In this document: positions 26,856 through 38,800 of the stretch, one piece after another
Numbering within the stretch: the first letter of the stretch is position 1
Layout of the letters: the number at the start of each line of letters is the position of its first letter
Source: Streptomyces sp. NRRL WC-3742
GTDB lineage: Bacteria > Actinomycetota > Actinomycetes > Streptomycetales > Streptomycetaceae
Direction of reading: 5' to 3'
DNA length: 64,000 nucleotides
NCBI RefSeq assembly: GCF_000720635.1
Contig: NZ_JOCF01000031.1
Span: 62,001 to 126,000 of the forward strand
Program-made: the position numbers and the translations under genes
The notes under the pieces: model-generated
Told to the model about the DNA's origin: nothing
The model's input: only the letters and a program-made list of their open reading frames with translations
Databases searched by the model: none

Positions 26856-29800
26856 TCAGGAGAGCCCGAGTTCGTTGTCGATGAAACTGAGCAGGTCGGC
26901 GGCGCTGGCGGCCTCCAACCGTTCGGCCAGGTCCTCGGTCTCGGCGGGCCTGGTCGCCTTCCTCCAGTCGGCGAGCAGCTGCTCGAGGCGGACGGTGATC
27001 GCCTCGCGGTCGGTGTCCGGGGCGGCGCTCCGGGCGGCCAACGAGGCTTCGACGGCGTCGAGTTCGGCGTTCAGTCCGCGTCCGGGAGCGGTCGCGGGAG
27101 CCGGGGCGAGGGCGCCGAGCAGGTGGGCGCAGAGGGCGACGGGGCTCGGGTAGTCGAAGACCAGGGTGGCGGGCAGGCGCAGACCGGTCGCGGCGTTCAG
27201 CTGGTTGCGCAGCTCGACGGCCGTCAGCGAGTCGAACCCGAGGTCCTGGAAGGCCCGTTCGGGTTCCACCGCGTCGGCCGAGGCGTGGCCGAGGACGCCG
27301 GCCGCCTTCTCCTGGACGAACCGCAGGACGGCCGCCTCCCGCTCGGCCCCGGCGAGGCCGAGGAGCCGGCGCTCCAGCTCCACCGGGCCGGTGCCCGCGC
27401 CGCCCCGGGCCGTACGGCGGGCGCCTGCGGGGCGCAGGCCGCGCAGCAGGGCGGGCAGGTCGTCGGTGCGGTGGCGCAGGGCTGCCGGGTCGACCCTGAG
27501 GGGGACGAGGACGGGCCGTTCGGCGGTGAGCGCGGCGTCGAGGGCGGCGAGGCCCTGGGCCTCGGTGAGCGGCGGCAGGCCCTGGCGGCGCATGCGTTCC
27601 AGGTCGGCTTCGGTCAGGCCCTCGCTCAGGCCGGTGCGGGTGTCCCAGAGGCCGTAGGCGAGGGAGGTGGCCGGGAGGCCCTCGGCGCGGCGGTGCTCGG
27701 CGAGGGTGTCGAGGAACAGGTTGGCGGTGGCGTAGTTGGCCTGGCCGGCGGCGAGGACCATGCCGCCGGCGGAGGAGAAGAGGACGAAGGCGGTGAGCGG
27801 GAGGTCGCGGGTCAGTTCGTGCAGGTGCCAGGCCGCGTCGGCCTTGGGCGCGAGGACGCGGTCGAACTGCGCCTCGGTGAGGGCATCCACGAGCCCGTTG
27901 TCGGCGACTCCGGCGGTGTGGACGACGGCCGTCGGCGGGTGCTCGGCGATGAGTGCGGCGAGCGCGGAGCGGTCGGACACGTCACAGGCGGCGATGGTGA
28001 CCTCGACCCCCAACTTGGCGAGGTCAAGCGCGAGTTCGGCCGCACCGGGCGCCCGGGAGCCGCGCCGGCTGGTGAGGACGAGGTGCCGGACGCCGTGGAC
28101 GGAGGCCAGGTGGCGGGCGACGAGCGCGCCGAGGCCCCCGGTGCCGCCGGTGATCAGGACGGTGCCCCCCAGGGAGGGGAGCTCCGCGGCGGGGGCGGGC
28201 GTGTGGCGGACGAGCCGCGGGACGGTCATCGCGCCCTGCCGGAGGGCGAGTTCGGGCTCCTCGGTGGCGAGGGCGGCCGGGATGAGCGGCACGCTCTCCT
28301 CGTCGGTGGACAGGAGCGCGAAGCGGCCGGGGTGCTCGGCCTGGGCGGCCCGGATCAGGCCCCGGACGGGGGCGAGCGCGAGGTCCGGGGTGGCGGCGAG
28401 TTCGGCGGAGGGTGCGGCGGCGTCGGTTCGGACGACCAGGGTCAGGCGGGTGTCCGCCAGGGCGTCCTGGGCGAGGAAGCCCCGCACCAGGCCGAGCGCG
28501 TGGCGGGAAGCCTCGCGCAGCCGCTGCGGCGCCTCGCCGGGTGCAGGCGCGGGGAGTTCGGCCAGCAGGTGCTCGGGGGCGGGGCCGGTGAGCGCCGTCC
28601 AGTCGGCGTGGCGGACGACGCCGGAGAGGTCGGCGAGGCCCGTGCCCAGCACCGCGACGTTGGCGGCGGGTTCGGCGGCCGCGAGGGCGGCAGGCATCCA
28701 GTCCAGCGCGTACAGCACCCCGGACGCCTGCCCGGCGCCCGCCAGTTGCTCGGCGGAGACCGGCCGGATGCCGAGCGTCCCGACGGTGAGGACGGGCGCG
28801 CCGGTGGCGTCCGCCATGGCGATGCTCACGCCGCCGCTGCCCCGGGGCGCGATCCGGACGCGGACGGTGGTGGCGCCCGCCGAGTGCAGGGTGACCCCGG
28901 ACCAGGAGAACGGCAGCAGCGTCTGCTCGGTGCCGTCCTCGCGACCGATCAGCAGCATCATGTGCATCGCCGCGTCGAACAGCGCCGGGTGGAGGCCGAA
29001 GCGGGCGGCGTCGGCGTGTGCCTGCTCGGGCAGCTCGACCTCGGCGAACACCTCCTCGCCGCGCCGCCAGACCGCCTTCATACCCTGGAACACCGGGCCG
29101 TAGCCGTAGCCCCGGCCGACCAGGTAGGGGTAGGCGTCGGCGGTGTCGACGGACTGGGCACCGGCGGGCGGCCAGGCGGCCAGGTCAGCCCCGGTGTCGG
29201 TGTCGGCGGCGGGACGGGTGGCCGGGGCGAGCAGTCCGTCCGCGTGGACGGTCCACGGCTCCTGGGGCTCGCCCTCGGCGCGTGACTCGGGCCGCGAGTG
29301 GATCGCGACCGGCCGCAGCCCCTGGGCGTCCGGGGCGCCGACCGTCACCTGCACCTGGAGCCCGCCCTGCTCGGGCAGGACCAGCGGCGCCTGCAGCGTC
29401 AGGTCCTCCAGCACCGGGCAGCCGGCCTCGTCCCCGGCCCGGATCGCCAGCTCGGCCAGGCCCGTGCCCGGGACGAGGGTGGTGCCGTGGACGGTGTGGT
29501 CGGCGAGCCAGGGGTGGGTGGTGAGGGAGAGGCGGCCGGAGAGCGCGAGCTGCTCGCCGGTGGCGAGTTCGGTGACGGCGGTGAGGAAGGGGTGGTCGAG
29601 GGCGTTCAGCCCGGCGGTGCTCAGGTCTCCGGTGGCGGCCTGCGGCTTGATCCAGAAGTGCTGGTGGTCGAAGGCGTAGGTGGGCAGCTCCACCGGGCCG
29701 GCGGCCGGGACGAGCGGGGCCCAGTCGATGCGGGCGCCGCGCGTCCAGAGGGTGGCGAGCGCCTCGAGGGCGGTACGGCCCTCCGGGTGGTTGCGGCGGG

Positions 29801-32800
29801 CCAGCGGTGCGGCGGTGAGCTGCTCCTCGTCGGCGAGGATCTGGCGGGTGAGGGCGGTGAGGACGGCGTCGGGGCCGGTCTCGACGTAGGTGGTGATGCC
29901 CAGCGCGTGGGCGGCGGTGAGTCCGTCGGTGAAGCGGACGGCCTCGCGGACGTGGCGCACCCAGTACTCGGGGTCGGTGAGCTGGGCCGAAGTCGCCATC
30001 TCCCCGGTCAGGTTGGAGACGATCGGGATCGTCGGCTCGTGGTAGTGGAGGGAGGCGGCGATCTCGCGGAACTCGTCGAGCATCGGGTCCATGAGCGGGG
30101 AGTGGAAGGCGTGGCTGACGCGCAGCCGCTGCGTCTTGCGACCGGCGGCGGCCAGCTGCCCGGCGATCGCCGTGACGGTCTCCTCCTCGCCCGAGATCAC
30201 GGTGGACCTGGGGGCGTTCACGGCGGCGACGGCCGCCCTGCCCTCGTGTCCGGCGAGGAGCGGCAGGACGTCGGCCTCGGCGGCCTGGACGGCGATCATC
30301 GCGCCACCGGCCGGGAGTTGCTGCATCAGCCGGCCGCGCGCGGCGACCAGGTGGGAGGCGTCGGACAGGTCGAGGACGCCCGCGACATGGGCGGCCGCCA
30401 GCTCGCCGATCGAGTGGCCGACCAGGACGGCGGGCCGCAGTCCGTGGCTCTCCAGCAGCCGGTACGCGGCGACCTCGAAGGCGAACAGTGCGGGCTGGGT
30501 GTACTGCGTCCGGTCCAACTCGCCCGAGTCGGAGGAGGCATCGAAGCACAGTTCGCGCAGCGAGCGGCCGAGGTGCTGGTCGAGTTCGGCGCACACCTCG
30601 TCGAACGCGGCGGCGAACACCGGGAACCGCTCGGACAACTCCCGGCCCATCCCGGCTCGTTGGGCGCCCTGGCCGGTGAAGAGGACGCCGACCCGGGGGG
30701 AGTCGGTGAGCGCCGCGCCCTGGACCAGGCCGGGAGCCGTGCCGCCCTGTGTCGACGCCTCCTGTGCCAACGCGCCCAGCGCGGTGGGCAGTTCCTCGCC
30801 GCCGAGCACCACCGCGCGGTACTCGAAGGCCGTACGGGCGGCCAGCGCCGCCGCGACCGCCTCCGGTTCGGCCTCCGGCTGCTGCTCCAGGAACGCGGTC
30901 AGCCGCGCCGCCTGGCCGCGCAGGGCCTGCGGGCTGCGGGCCGAGACGAGCCAGGGGGCCGGATCGGAAGGATCAGTCGGAGTGAACTCGGCTTCCCGAA
31001 GAGGCTGTTCGAGGATGACGTGGGCGTTGGTGCCGCTGATTCCGAAGGAGGAGACGCCCGCGCGGCGCGGCCGGTCCACCTCCGGCCAGTCCCGCTGCTC
31101 GGTGAGCAGCCGCACCCCGCCCGCCGTCCAGTCCACGTGGGTGGTCGGCTCCTCGACGTGCAGGGTCCTCGGCAGGACGCCGTGGCGCATCGCCATGACC
31201 ATCTTGATGATCCCGCCGACACCGGCCGCGGCCTGTGCGTGGCCGATGTTGGACTTCAACGAGCCGAGCCAGAGCGGCTCTTCGCGCTCCTGCCCGTAGG
31301 TGGCGAGCAGCGCCTGCGCCTCGATGGGGTCGCCGAGGCTGGTCCCGGTGCCGTGGGCCTCGACGGTGTCGACCTCGGCGGGGGACAGCCCGGCCTGGGC
31401 GAGCGCCTGCCGGATGACCCGCTCCTGCGAGGGCCCGTTGGGCGCGGTGAGCCCGTTGCTGGCCCCGTCCTGGTTGATCGCCGAGCCGCGTACGACGGCC
31501 AGCACCCGGTGTCCGTTGCGCTGCGCGTCGGAGAGCCGCTCCAGCACCAGCATGCCGACGCCCTCCGCCCAGGAGGTGCCGTCCGCGCCGGTGGAGAAGG
31601 ACTTGCAGCGCCCGTCCGGGGCCAGGCCCTGCTGGCGGCTGAAGTCGATGAAGGCGCCCGGGGTGGCCATGACGGTCACGCCGCCCGCCAGCGCGAGGTC
31701 GCATTCGCCCTGGTGGAGCGCCTGCGCGGCGAGGTGCAGGGCGACGAGCGAGGAGGAGCAGGCGGTGTCGACGGTGAGGGCGGGGCCCTCCAGGCCGAGG
31801 GTGTAGGCGATGCGGCCGGAGGCGACGCTGCCCGCGACGCCGGTGCCGATCAGGCCCTCCAGCTCGCCGGGTGTGGTGCCCACCGCAGGCAGGTAGTCGT
31901 GGTACATCACGCCCGCGAAGACGCCGGTGCGGGAGCCGTGCAGGCCGCGCGGGTCGAGCCCGGCGCGCTCGACGGCCTCCCAGGAGGTCTCCAGCAGGAG
32001 GCGCTGCTGCGGGTCGGTGGCGAGGGCCTCGCGCGGGGAGATGCCGAAGAAGGCGGCGTCGAACTCCCCGGCCTCGTGCAGGAATCCGGCCTCCCGGCAG
32101 TAGGAGGTGCCGGTGCGGTGCGGGTCGTCGTCGAAGAGGGTGTCGAGGTTCCAGCCTCGGTCGGTGGGGAACGGCGTGATGCCGTCCCGGCCCTCGGCGA
32201 CGAGCCGCCACAGGTCCTCGGGCGAGGCGACCCCGCCGGGGAAGCGGCAGGCCATGCCGACGATCGCGATCGGGTCGTCCGCGTCGGTGCCGCCGGTGCG
32301 GGTGACGGTCACGGCGGTGGCCGTGCCGAGGAGCGCGGTGGCGAGGTGGCGGGCGAGCGCGACGGGGGTGGGGTGGTCGAAGATCAGGGTCGCGGGCAGC
32401 TGGAGGCCCGTGGCGGCGTTCAGCTGGTTGCGCAGTTCGAGGGCGGTGAGCGAGTCGAAGCCCAGCTCCTGGAACAGCCGGTCGCTGTGGACGGCCTCCG
32501 GCCCGGCGAAGCCCAGCACGGCAGCGACCTGGCCCCGGACGATCCCCAGCAGCAGCTCCTGCCGGGCGGGCCCGTCGAGTCCGGCGAGCCGCTCGGCGAG
32601 GGCGCCCTGGGCGCCGGGCCGGGCGGCGGCGCGGCGCAGACGGCCTGCCGGGCGTGCGGTGGCGAGGCGGCGCAGCAGCGGGTGCACCTGGTCGCCGTCG
32701 GCGAGCGCCCGCAGGTCGAGGCGGGCGGAGAGGACGGCCGGGCGGTCGGCGGTGAGCGCGGCGTCGAAGGCGGCGAGGCCCTGGGCGTCGGTCAGCGGCA

Positions 32801-35800
32801 GCACGCCGGACCGGCCCATGCGGCGCAGGTCGGCCTCGGTGAGGTGGGCGGTCATGCCGCCCGCGTTCCACAGGCCGTAGGCGAGGGCGGTGCCGGGCAG
32901 GCCCTCGGCGCGGCGAGCGGCGGCGAGGGCGTCGAGGTAGGCGTTGGCGGCGCCGTAGTTGGCCTGGCCGGGGTTGCCCCAGGTGCCGGCGAGGGAGGAG
33001 AGGAGGACGAAGGCGGTGAGGGGAAGGTCACGGGTGAGCTCGTGCAGGTGGCGGGCGGCATCGGCCTTGGGGGCGAGGACGTGGTCGAGGCCCTCCTCGG
33101 TCAGCGCGCTCACGGGGGCGTCCGCGAGGGTCCCGGCGGCGTGGACGACGGCGGTGAGCGGGTGGTCGGCCGGGACGGAGGCGAGCAGCGCGGCCAGGGC
33201 GTCGCGGTCGGAGACGTCGCAGGCGGCGACGGTCACCTCGGCACCCAACTCGGTGAGGTCCAGGGCGAGTTCGGAGGCTCCGGGCGCCTCGGAGCCGCGC
33301 CGGCTGGTGAGCAGGAGGCTGCGGGCGCCGTGCGCGGTGACCAGGTGGCGGGCGATGAGGGCGCCGAGGCCCGTGGTGCCGCCGGTGATGAGGACGGTGC
33401 CGTCGAGGGAGGGGAGTTCCGGGGAGGGGAGTTCCGAGGATGGCGTGGACGTGGACGTGGGCGCGGGCGTGTGGCGGACGAGGCGCGGGGCGCTCACCGC
33501 GCCCTCGTGGAGGGCGAGCGCGGGCTCGCCGGTGGCCAGCGCGGCGGGCAGCAGCGGCAGGCTCTTCTCGTCGGCGTCGACCAGGACGAACCGGTCCGGG
33601 TGCTCCGCCTGCGCGCTGCGGACCAGGCCCCGGACGGCCGCCTGCACCGGATCGGGGGCGGCCGTCGCCACCGCGCCCCGGGTGAGGAGGACGAGCCGGG
33701 GGGCCTCGGGGTCGGCCAGGTGCTCCTGGACGGCGGCCAGCGCCCGGCGCAGGGTGTCCCGCAGCGGGTCCTCGGCCTCGGCGGGCGCGGCGGTGATCTC
33801 GACGACGGTGTACGGGCCGGGCTCGGCCTCACCGATGGCCACCGGGGTCCACTCGACGTGGAAGGAGACGTCGGCGGTGGAGGCGGTGGCGGCCGTGAGC
33901 CGGTCGGCGGCCAGCGGGCGCAGGGCGAGCGCGTCGAGGGTGAGGACGGGCGCGCCGGTCGTGTCGGCGAGGTGGAGCGAAGCCTCGTGCGGGCCCTCGG
34001 TGGTGATCCGGACGCGCAGGGCGGTCGCGGCGTGCGCGTGCAGGGTCAGGCCGGACCAGGTGAAGGGGAGCAGGGTCTGCGCCTGCCCGTCGGAGGTCCG
34101 GGTGTGCTGGTCGACGGCGAGGGTGTGAAGGGCGGCGTCCAGCAGCGCCGGGTGCAGGGCGTAGCGGTCGGCCTCCGCCCGTACGTCCTCGGGCAGTTCG
34201 ACCTCGGCGTACAGGGCGTCCTCGGTCTGCCAGGCGGCGCGCAGACCCTGGAAGGCCGGGCCGTAGTCGAGACCGAGGGCGGCCAGCCGGGCGTAGAGCT
34301 CGCCGGGGTCGGCCGCCTCGGCGCCGGCGGGGGGCCAGGCGGTGAGATCGCCGGGCGCCCGGTCGGCGGTGGGGGAGAGGTGGCCCTCGGCGTGCAGGGT
34401 CCACGGCTCGGTCGAGTCGGCCGACTCCTCGGGGCGGGAGTGGACGGCGACGGCGCGGTGGCCGGTCTCGTCCGGTTCGGAGACGGTCACCTGGAGCTGG
34501 CGGGCGCCCTGTTCGGCGAGCACCAGCGGGGCCTGGAGGACCAGCTCGCCGACCCGGCCGCTGCCGGTACGGAGAGCCGCCTGCAGGACCAGCTCGACGA
34601 GCGCCGCGCCCGGCACGACGGTGGCGCCGTGGACGGTGTGGTCGGCGAGCCAGGGGTGGGTGGTGAGGGAGAGGCGGCCGGAGAGGATCAGCTGCTCGGT
34701 GCCCGCGACACGGGTGACGGCCCCGAGGAGGGGGTGGTCGAGGGTGTGCAGACCGGCGGTGGTGAGGCCGCCGGGGGCGGGGAGGGGCTTGATCCAGTAG
34801 TGCTGGTGGTCGAAGGCGTAGGTGGGGAGGTCCACCGCCGGGGTGGCGGTGGCCGGGACGAGGGGGGACCAGTCGATCGCGGCGCCGCGTGACCAGAGGG
34901 TGCCGAGGGCTTCGAGGGTGGTACGGGCTTCGTCGCGGTTGCGGCGGGTGACGGGCGCGACGGTGAGCTGTTCCTCGTCGGCGAGGGTCTGGCGGGTGAG
35001 GGCGGTGAGGGTGGCGTCGGGGCCGGTTTCGACGTAGGTGGTGATGCCCTGGGCGTGGGCGGTGGTGAGGCCGTCGGTGAAGCGGACGGCTTCGCGGACG
35101 TGGCTCACCCAGTACTCGGGGTCGGTGAGCTGGCCCGAAGTCGCCATCGTTCCGGTGACGTTGGAGACGACGGGGATCGTCGGCTCCTGGTAGGCGATGC
35201 TCTCGGCGATCTCGCGGAACTCGTCGAGCATCGGGTCCATGAGCGGCGAGTGGAAGGCGTGGCTGACGCGTAGCCGCTGGGATCTACGTCCCGAGGCGGC
35301 GAGCTGCTCGGCGACGGCGGTGACCGTGGCGTCCTGGCCGGAGATGACGACGGAGGTGGGCGCGTTGACGGCGGCGATGGCGGCGGTGTGCTCGTGTCCG
35401 GCGAGGAGCGGGAGGACGTCGGCTTCGGTGGCCTGGACGGCGATCATCGCGCCGCCCTCGGGCAGTTCCTGCATGAGGCGCCCGCGTGCGGCGACGAGCC
35501 GGGCCGCGTCGGCGAGGGAGAACACCCCGGCGATGTGCGCGGCGGCCAGCTCGCCGATGGAGTGCCCGATCAGGGCGGCGGCCCGCAGCCCGTGGCTCTC
35601 CAGCAGCCGGTACGCGGCGACCTCGAAGGCGAACAGCGCGGGCTGCGTGTACTGCGTCCGGTCCAACTCGTCAGAGTCGGAAGCCTCGAAGCACAGTTCG
35701 CGCAGCGACCGCCCGAGCAGCGGGTCGAACGCTGCGCACACCTCCTCGAAGGCCGCCTCGAACACCGGGAAAGCGGCACACAACTCCCGCCCCATCCCGG

Positions 35801-38800
35801 CCCGCTGAGCCCCCTGCCCGGTGAACAGCACGCCCACCTTCGGCGGCGCGAAGGCCCCGCCCACACCGCCGGGCTCGTTCGCCAACGAGGCGAGCCCGGC
35901 GGCGAGTTCGTCCGTCTCGCCGCCGACGACCACCGCCCGGTGATCGAAGACCGTTCGCCGCAGGAGCGCGGCCGCGACGGCACCCGCGCCCAACTCGCCC
36001 TGCTGCTCCTCCAGGTGAGCCGCGAGGCGCGCGGCCTGGGCGCGCAGCGCGTCGGGGCTCGCCGCCGAGACCAGCAGCGGGACCAGCCCGGTGGACGTCT
36101 CCGGCTCTTCGACGCTCTCGGGCTGTTCGAGGATGACGTGGGCGTTGGTGCCGCTGATCCCGAAGGAGGAGACGGCAGCCCGGCGCGGACGGTCGACCTC
36201 CGGCCAGTCCCGCCGCGAGGTGAGCAGTTCCACCGCGCCCGCCGACCAGTCGACGTGGGTGGTGGGCTCGTCCACGTTGAGGGTCTGCGGCAGGACGCCG
36301 TGGCGCATCGCCATGACCATCTTGATGACGCCACCGACACCGGCCGCCGCCTGGGAGTGCCCGATGTTGGACTTCAACGAGCCCAGCCAGAGCGGCTCCT
36401 CGCGCTCCTGCCCGTACGTCGCCAGCAGCGCCTGCGCCTCGATCGGGTCACCGAGCGCCGTGCCCGTCCCGTGCGCCTCGACCGCATCGACGTCGGCCGA
36501 CACCAGCCCGGCCTGGGCGAGCGCCTGGCGGATCACCCGCTCCTGCGAGGGCCCGTTGGGTGCGGTGAGCCCGTTGCTGGCCCCGTCCTGGTTGATCGCC
36601 GAGCCGCGCACGACCGCCAGCACCCGGTGCCCGTTGCGCTGCGCGTCCGAGAGCCGCTCCAGCACCAGCATGCCGACACCCTCCGCCCAGGAGGTGCCGT
36701 CCGCCCCGGTGGAGAAGGACTTGCAGCGCCCGTCCGGCGCGAGGCCCCGCTGGCGGCTGAACTCGACGAAGGCTGCCGGGGTCGCCATCACGGTGACGCC
36801 GCCCGCCAGCGCGAGGTCGCACTCGCCCTGCCGGAGCGCCTGCGCGGCCAGGTGCAGGGCGACCAGCGAGGAGGAGCAGGCCGTGTCGACGGTGAGCGCC
36901 GGGCCCTCCAGCCCGAGGGTGTACGCGATGCGCCCGGAGGCGACGCTGCCGAGGCTGCCCGTCCCGACCATGCCCTCCAGTTCCTCGGGCACGGCCCCGA
37001 CCGCCGGCTGGTAGTCGTGGTACATCACGCCCGCGAAGACGCCGGTCCGCGAGCCGTGCAGCCCGCGCGGGTCCAGCCCGGCGCGCTCGATCGCCTCCCA
37101 GGAGGTCTCCAGCAGCAGCCGCTGCTGCGGGTCGATCGCCACGGCTTCGCGGGGCGAGATGCCGAAGAAGGGGGCGTCGAACTCCCCGGCCCCGTGCAGG
37201 AATCCGGCCTCCCGGCAGTACGAGGTGCCCGCGCGCTCGGGGTCGTCGTCGAAGAGTCCGTCGAGGTCCCAGCTACGGTCGGTCGGGAACCCGGTGATGC
37301 CGTCCCGCCCGTTCGCGACCAGGCGCCACAGGTCCTCGGGCGAGCCGACCCCGCCGGGGAATCGGCAGGCCATGCCGACGATCGCGATCGGGTCTTCGTC
37401 CGCGCCGACCGTACGGGCGACGCTCACGGCGGCCGCCGTGCCGAGGAGCGCGGTGGCCAGGTGGCGGGCGAGGGCGGTGGGCGTCGGGTAGTCGAAGACG
37501 AGCGTCGCGGGCAGGACCAGCCCGGTGGCCTGGTTGAGGAGGTTGCGCAGTTCGAGGGCGGTGAGCGAGTCGAAGCCCAGCTCCTGGAACAGCCGGTCGG
37601 CGTGGACGGCCTCCGGCCCGGCGAAGCCCAGAACCGCCGCGACCTGCCCGCGCACCACGTCCACCAGGAACGCCTGGCGGCCGGGCTCGTCCAGCCCGAT
37701 CAGCTGCTCGTACAGCGGCGAACCGGTGCGGGCGCCCCCGGCGGAGGCACGGCGCAGCGGGCCGCCGGTCACGCGGTTGGTGACCAGGCGGCGCAGCAGC
37801 GGCCGCACCCGGTCCTGGTCGGCGAGGGCGCGCAGGGCGAGGCCCGTCGAGACGATGAGCGGGCGGTCCGTGCCGAGGGCGGCGTCGAGGGCGGCGAGGC
37901 CCTGCTCGACGGTGAGCGGGCGCAGGCCCTGGCGGCGCATGCGCTCCAGGTCCGCGTCGGTGAGGGCCTCGCTCAGGCCGGTGCGGGTGTCCCAGAGACC
38001 GTAGGCGACGGCCGTGCCGGGCAGCCCCTCGGCGCGGCGGGCGGCGGCGAGGGCGTCGAGGTAGGCGTTGGCGGCGGCGTAGTTGGCCTGGCCCGCGTTG
38101 CCCCAGGTGCCGGCGAGGGAGGAGAGGAGGACGAAGGCGGTGAGAGGCAGCTCGCGGGTCAACTCGTGGAGGTGCCGGGCGGCTTCGGCCTTCGGCGCGA
38201 GGACGTGGTCGAGCTGTGCCTCGGTGAGCGCGGTGACGGGGGCGTCCGCGAGGGTCCCGGCGGCGTGGACGACGGCGGTGAGGGGGTGCTCGGCCGGGAC
38301 GGTGGCGAGCAGCGCGGCGAGGGCGTCGCGGTCGGAGACGTCGCACGCGGCGACGGTGACGCTCGCGCCCAACGCAGCCAGCTCGTCGCGGAGTTCGGCG
38401 ACGCCGGGCGCGTCGATACCGCGTCGGCTGGCGAGCACCAGGTGGCGCACGCCGTGCGTCGCGACCAGGTGGCGGGCGGCGAGAGCACCGAGGCCGCTGG
38501 TGCCGCCGGTGATCAGCACGGTGCCGTCGAGCGCCACGGCGGCGGCCGTCTCCCGCAGGCGGACGAGGCGCGGTGCGCTCAGCGTGCCTGAGTGGAGGGC
38601 GAGTTCGGTCTCGTCGGTGGCGAGGGCGGCGGGGAGCAGCGGCAGGCTCTCCTCGTCGGTGTCGAGGAGGACGAACCGGTCCGGGTGCTCCACCTGCGCG
38701 GCCCGGATCAGGCCCCGGGCGGCGGCGAGCGCCGGGTCGGGCGAGTCGGTGGCGGCGGCACCCCGGGTGACCACGGCCAGGCGGCAACCGGCGAACCGCT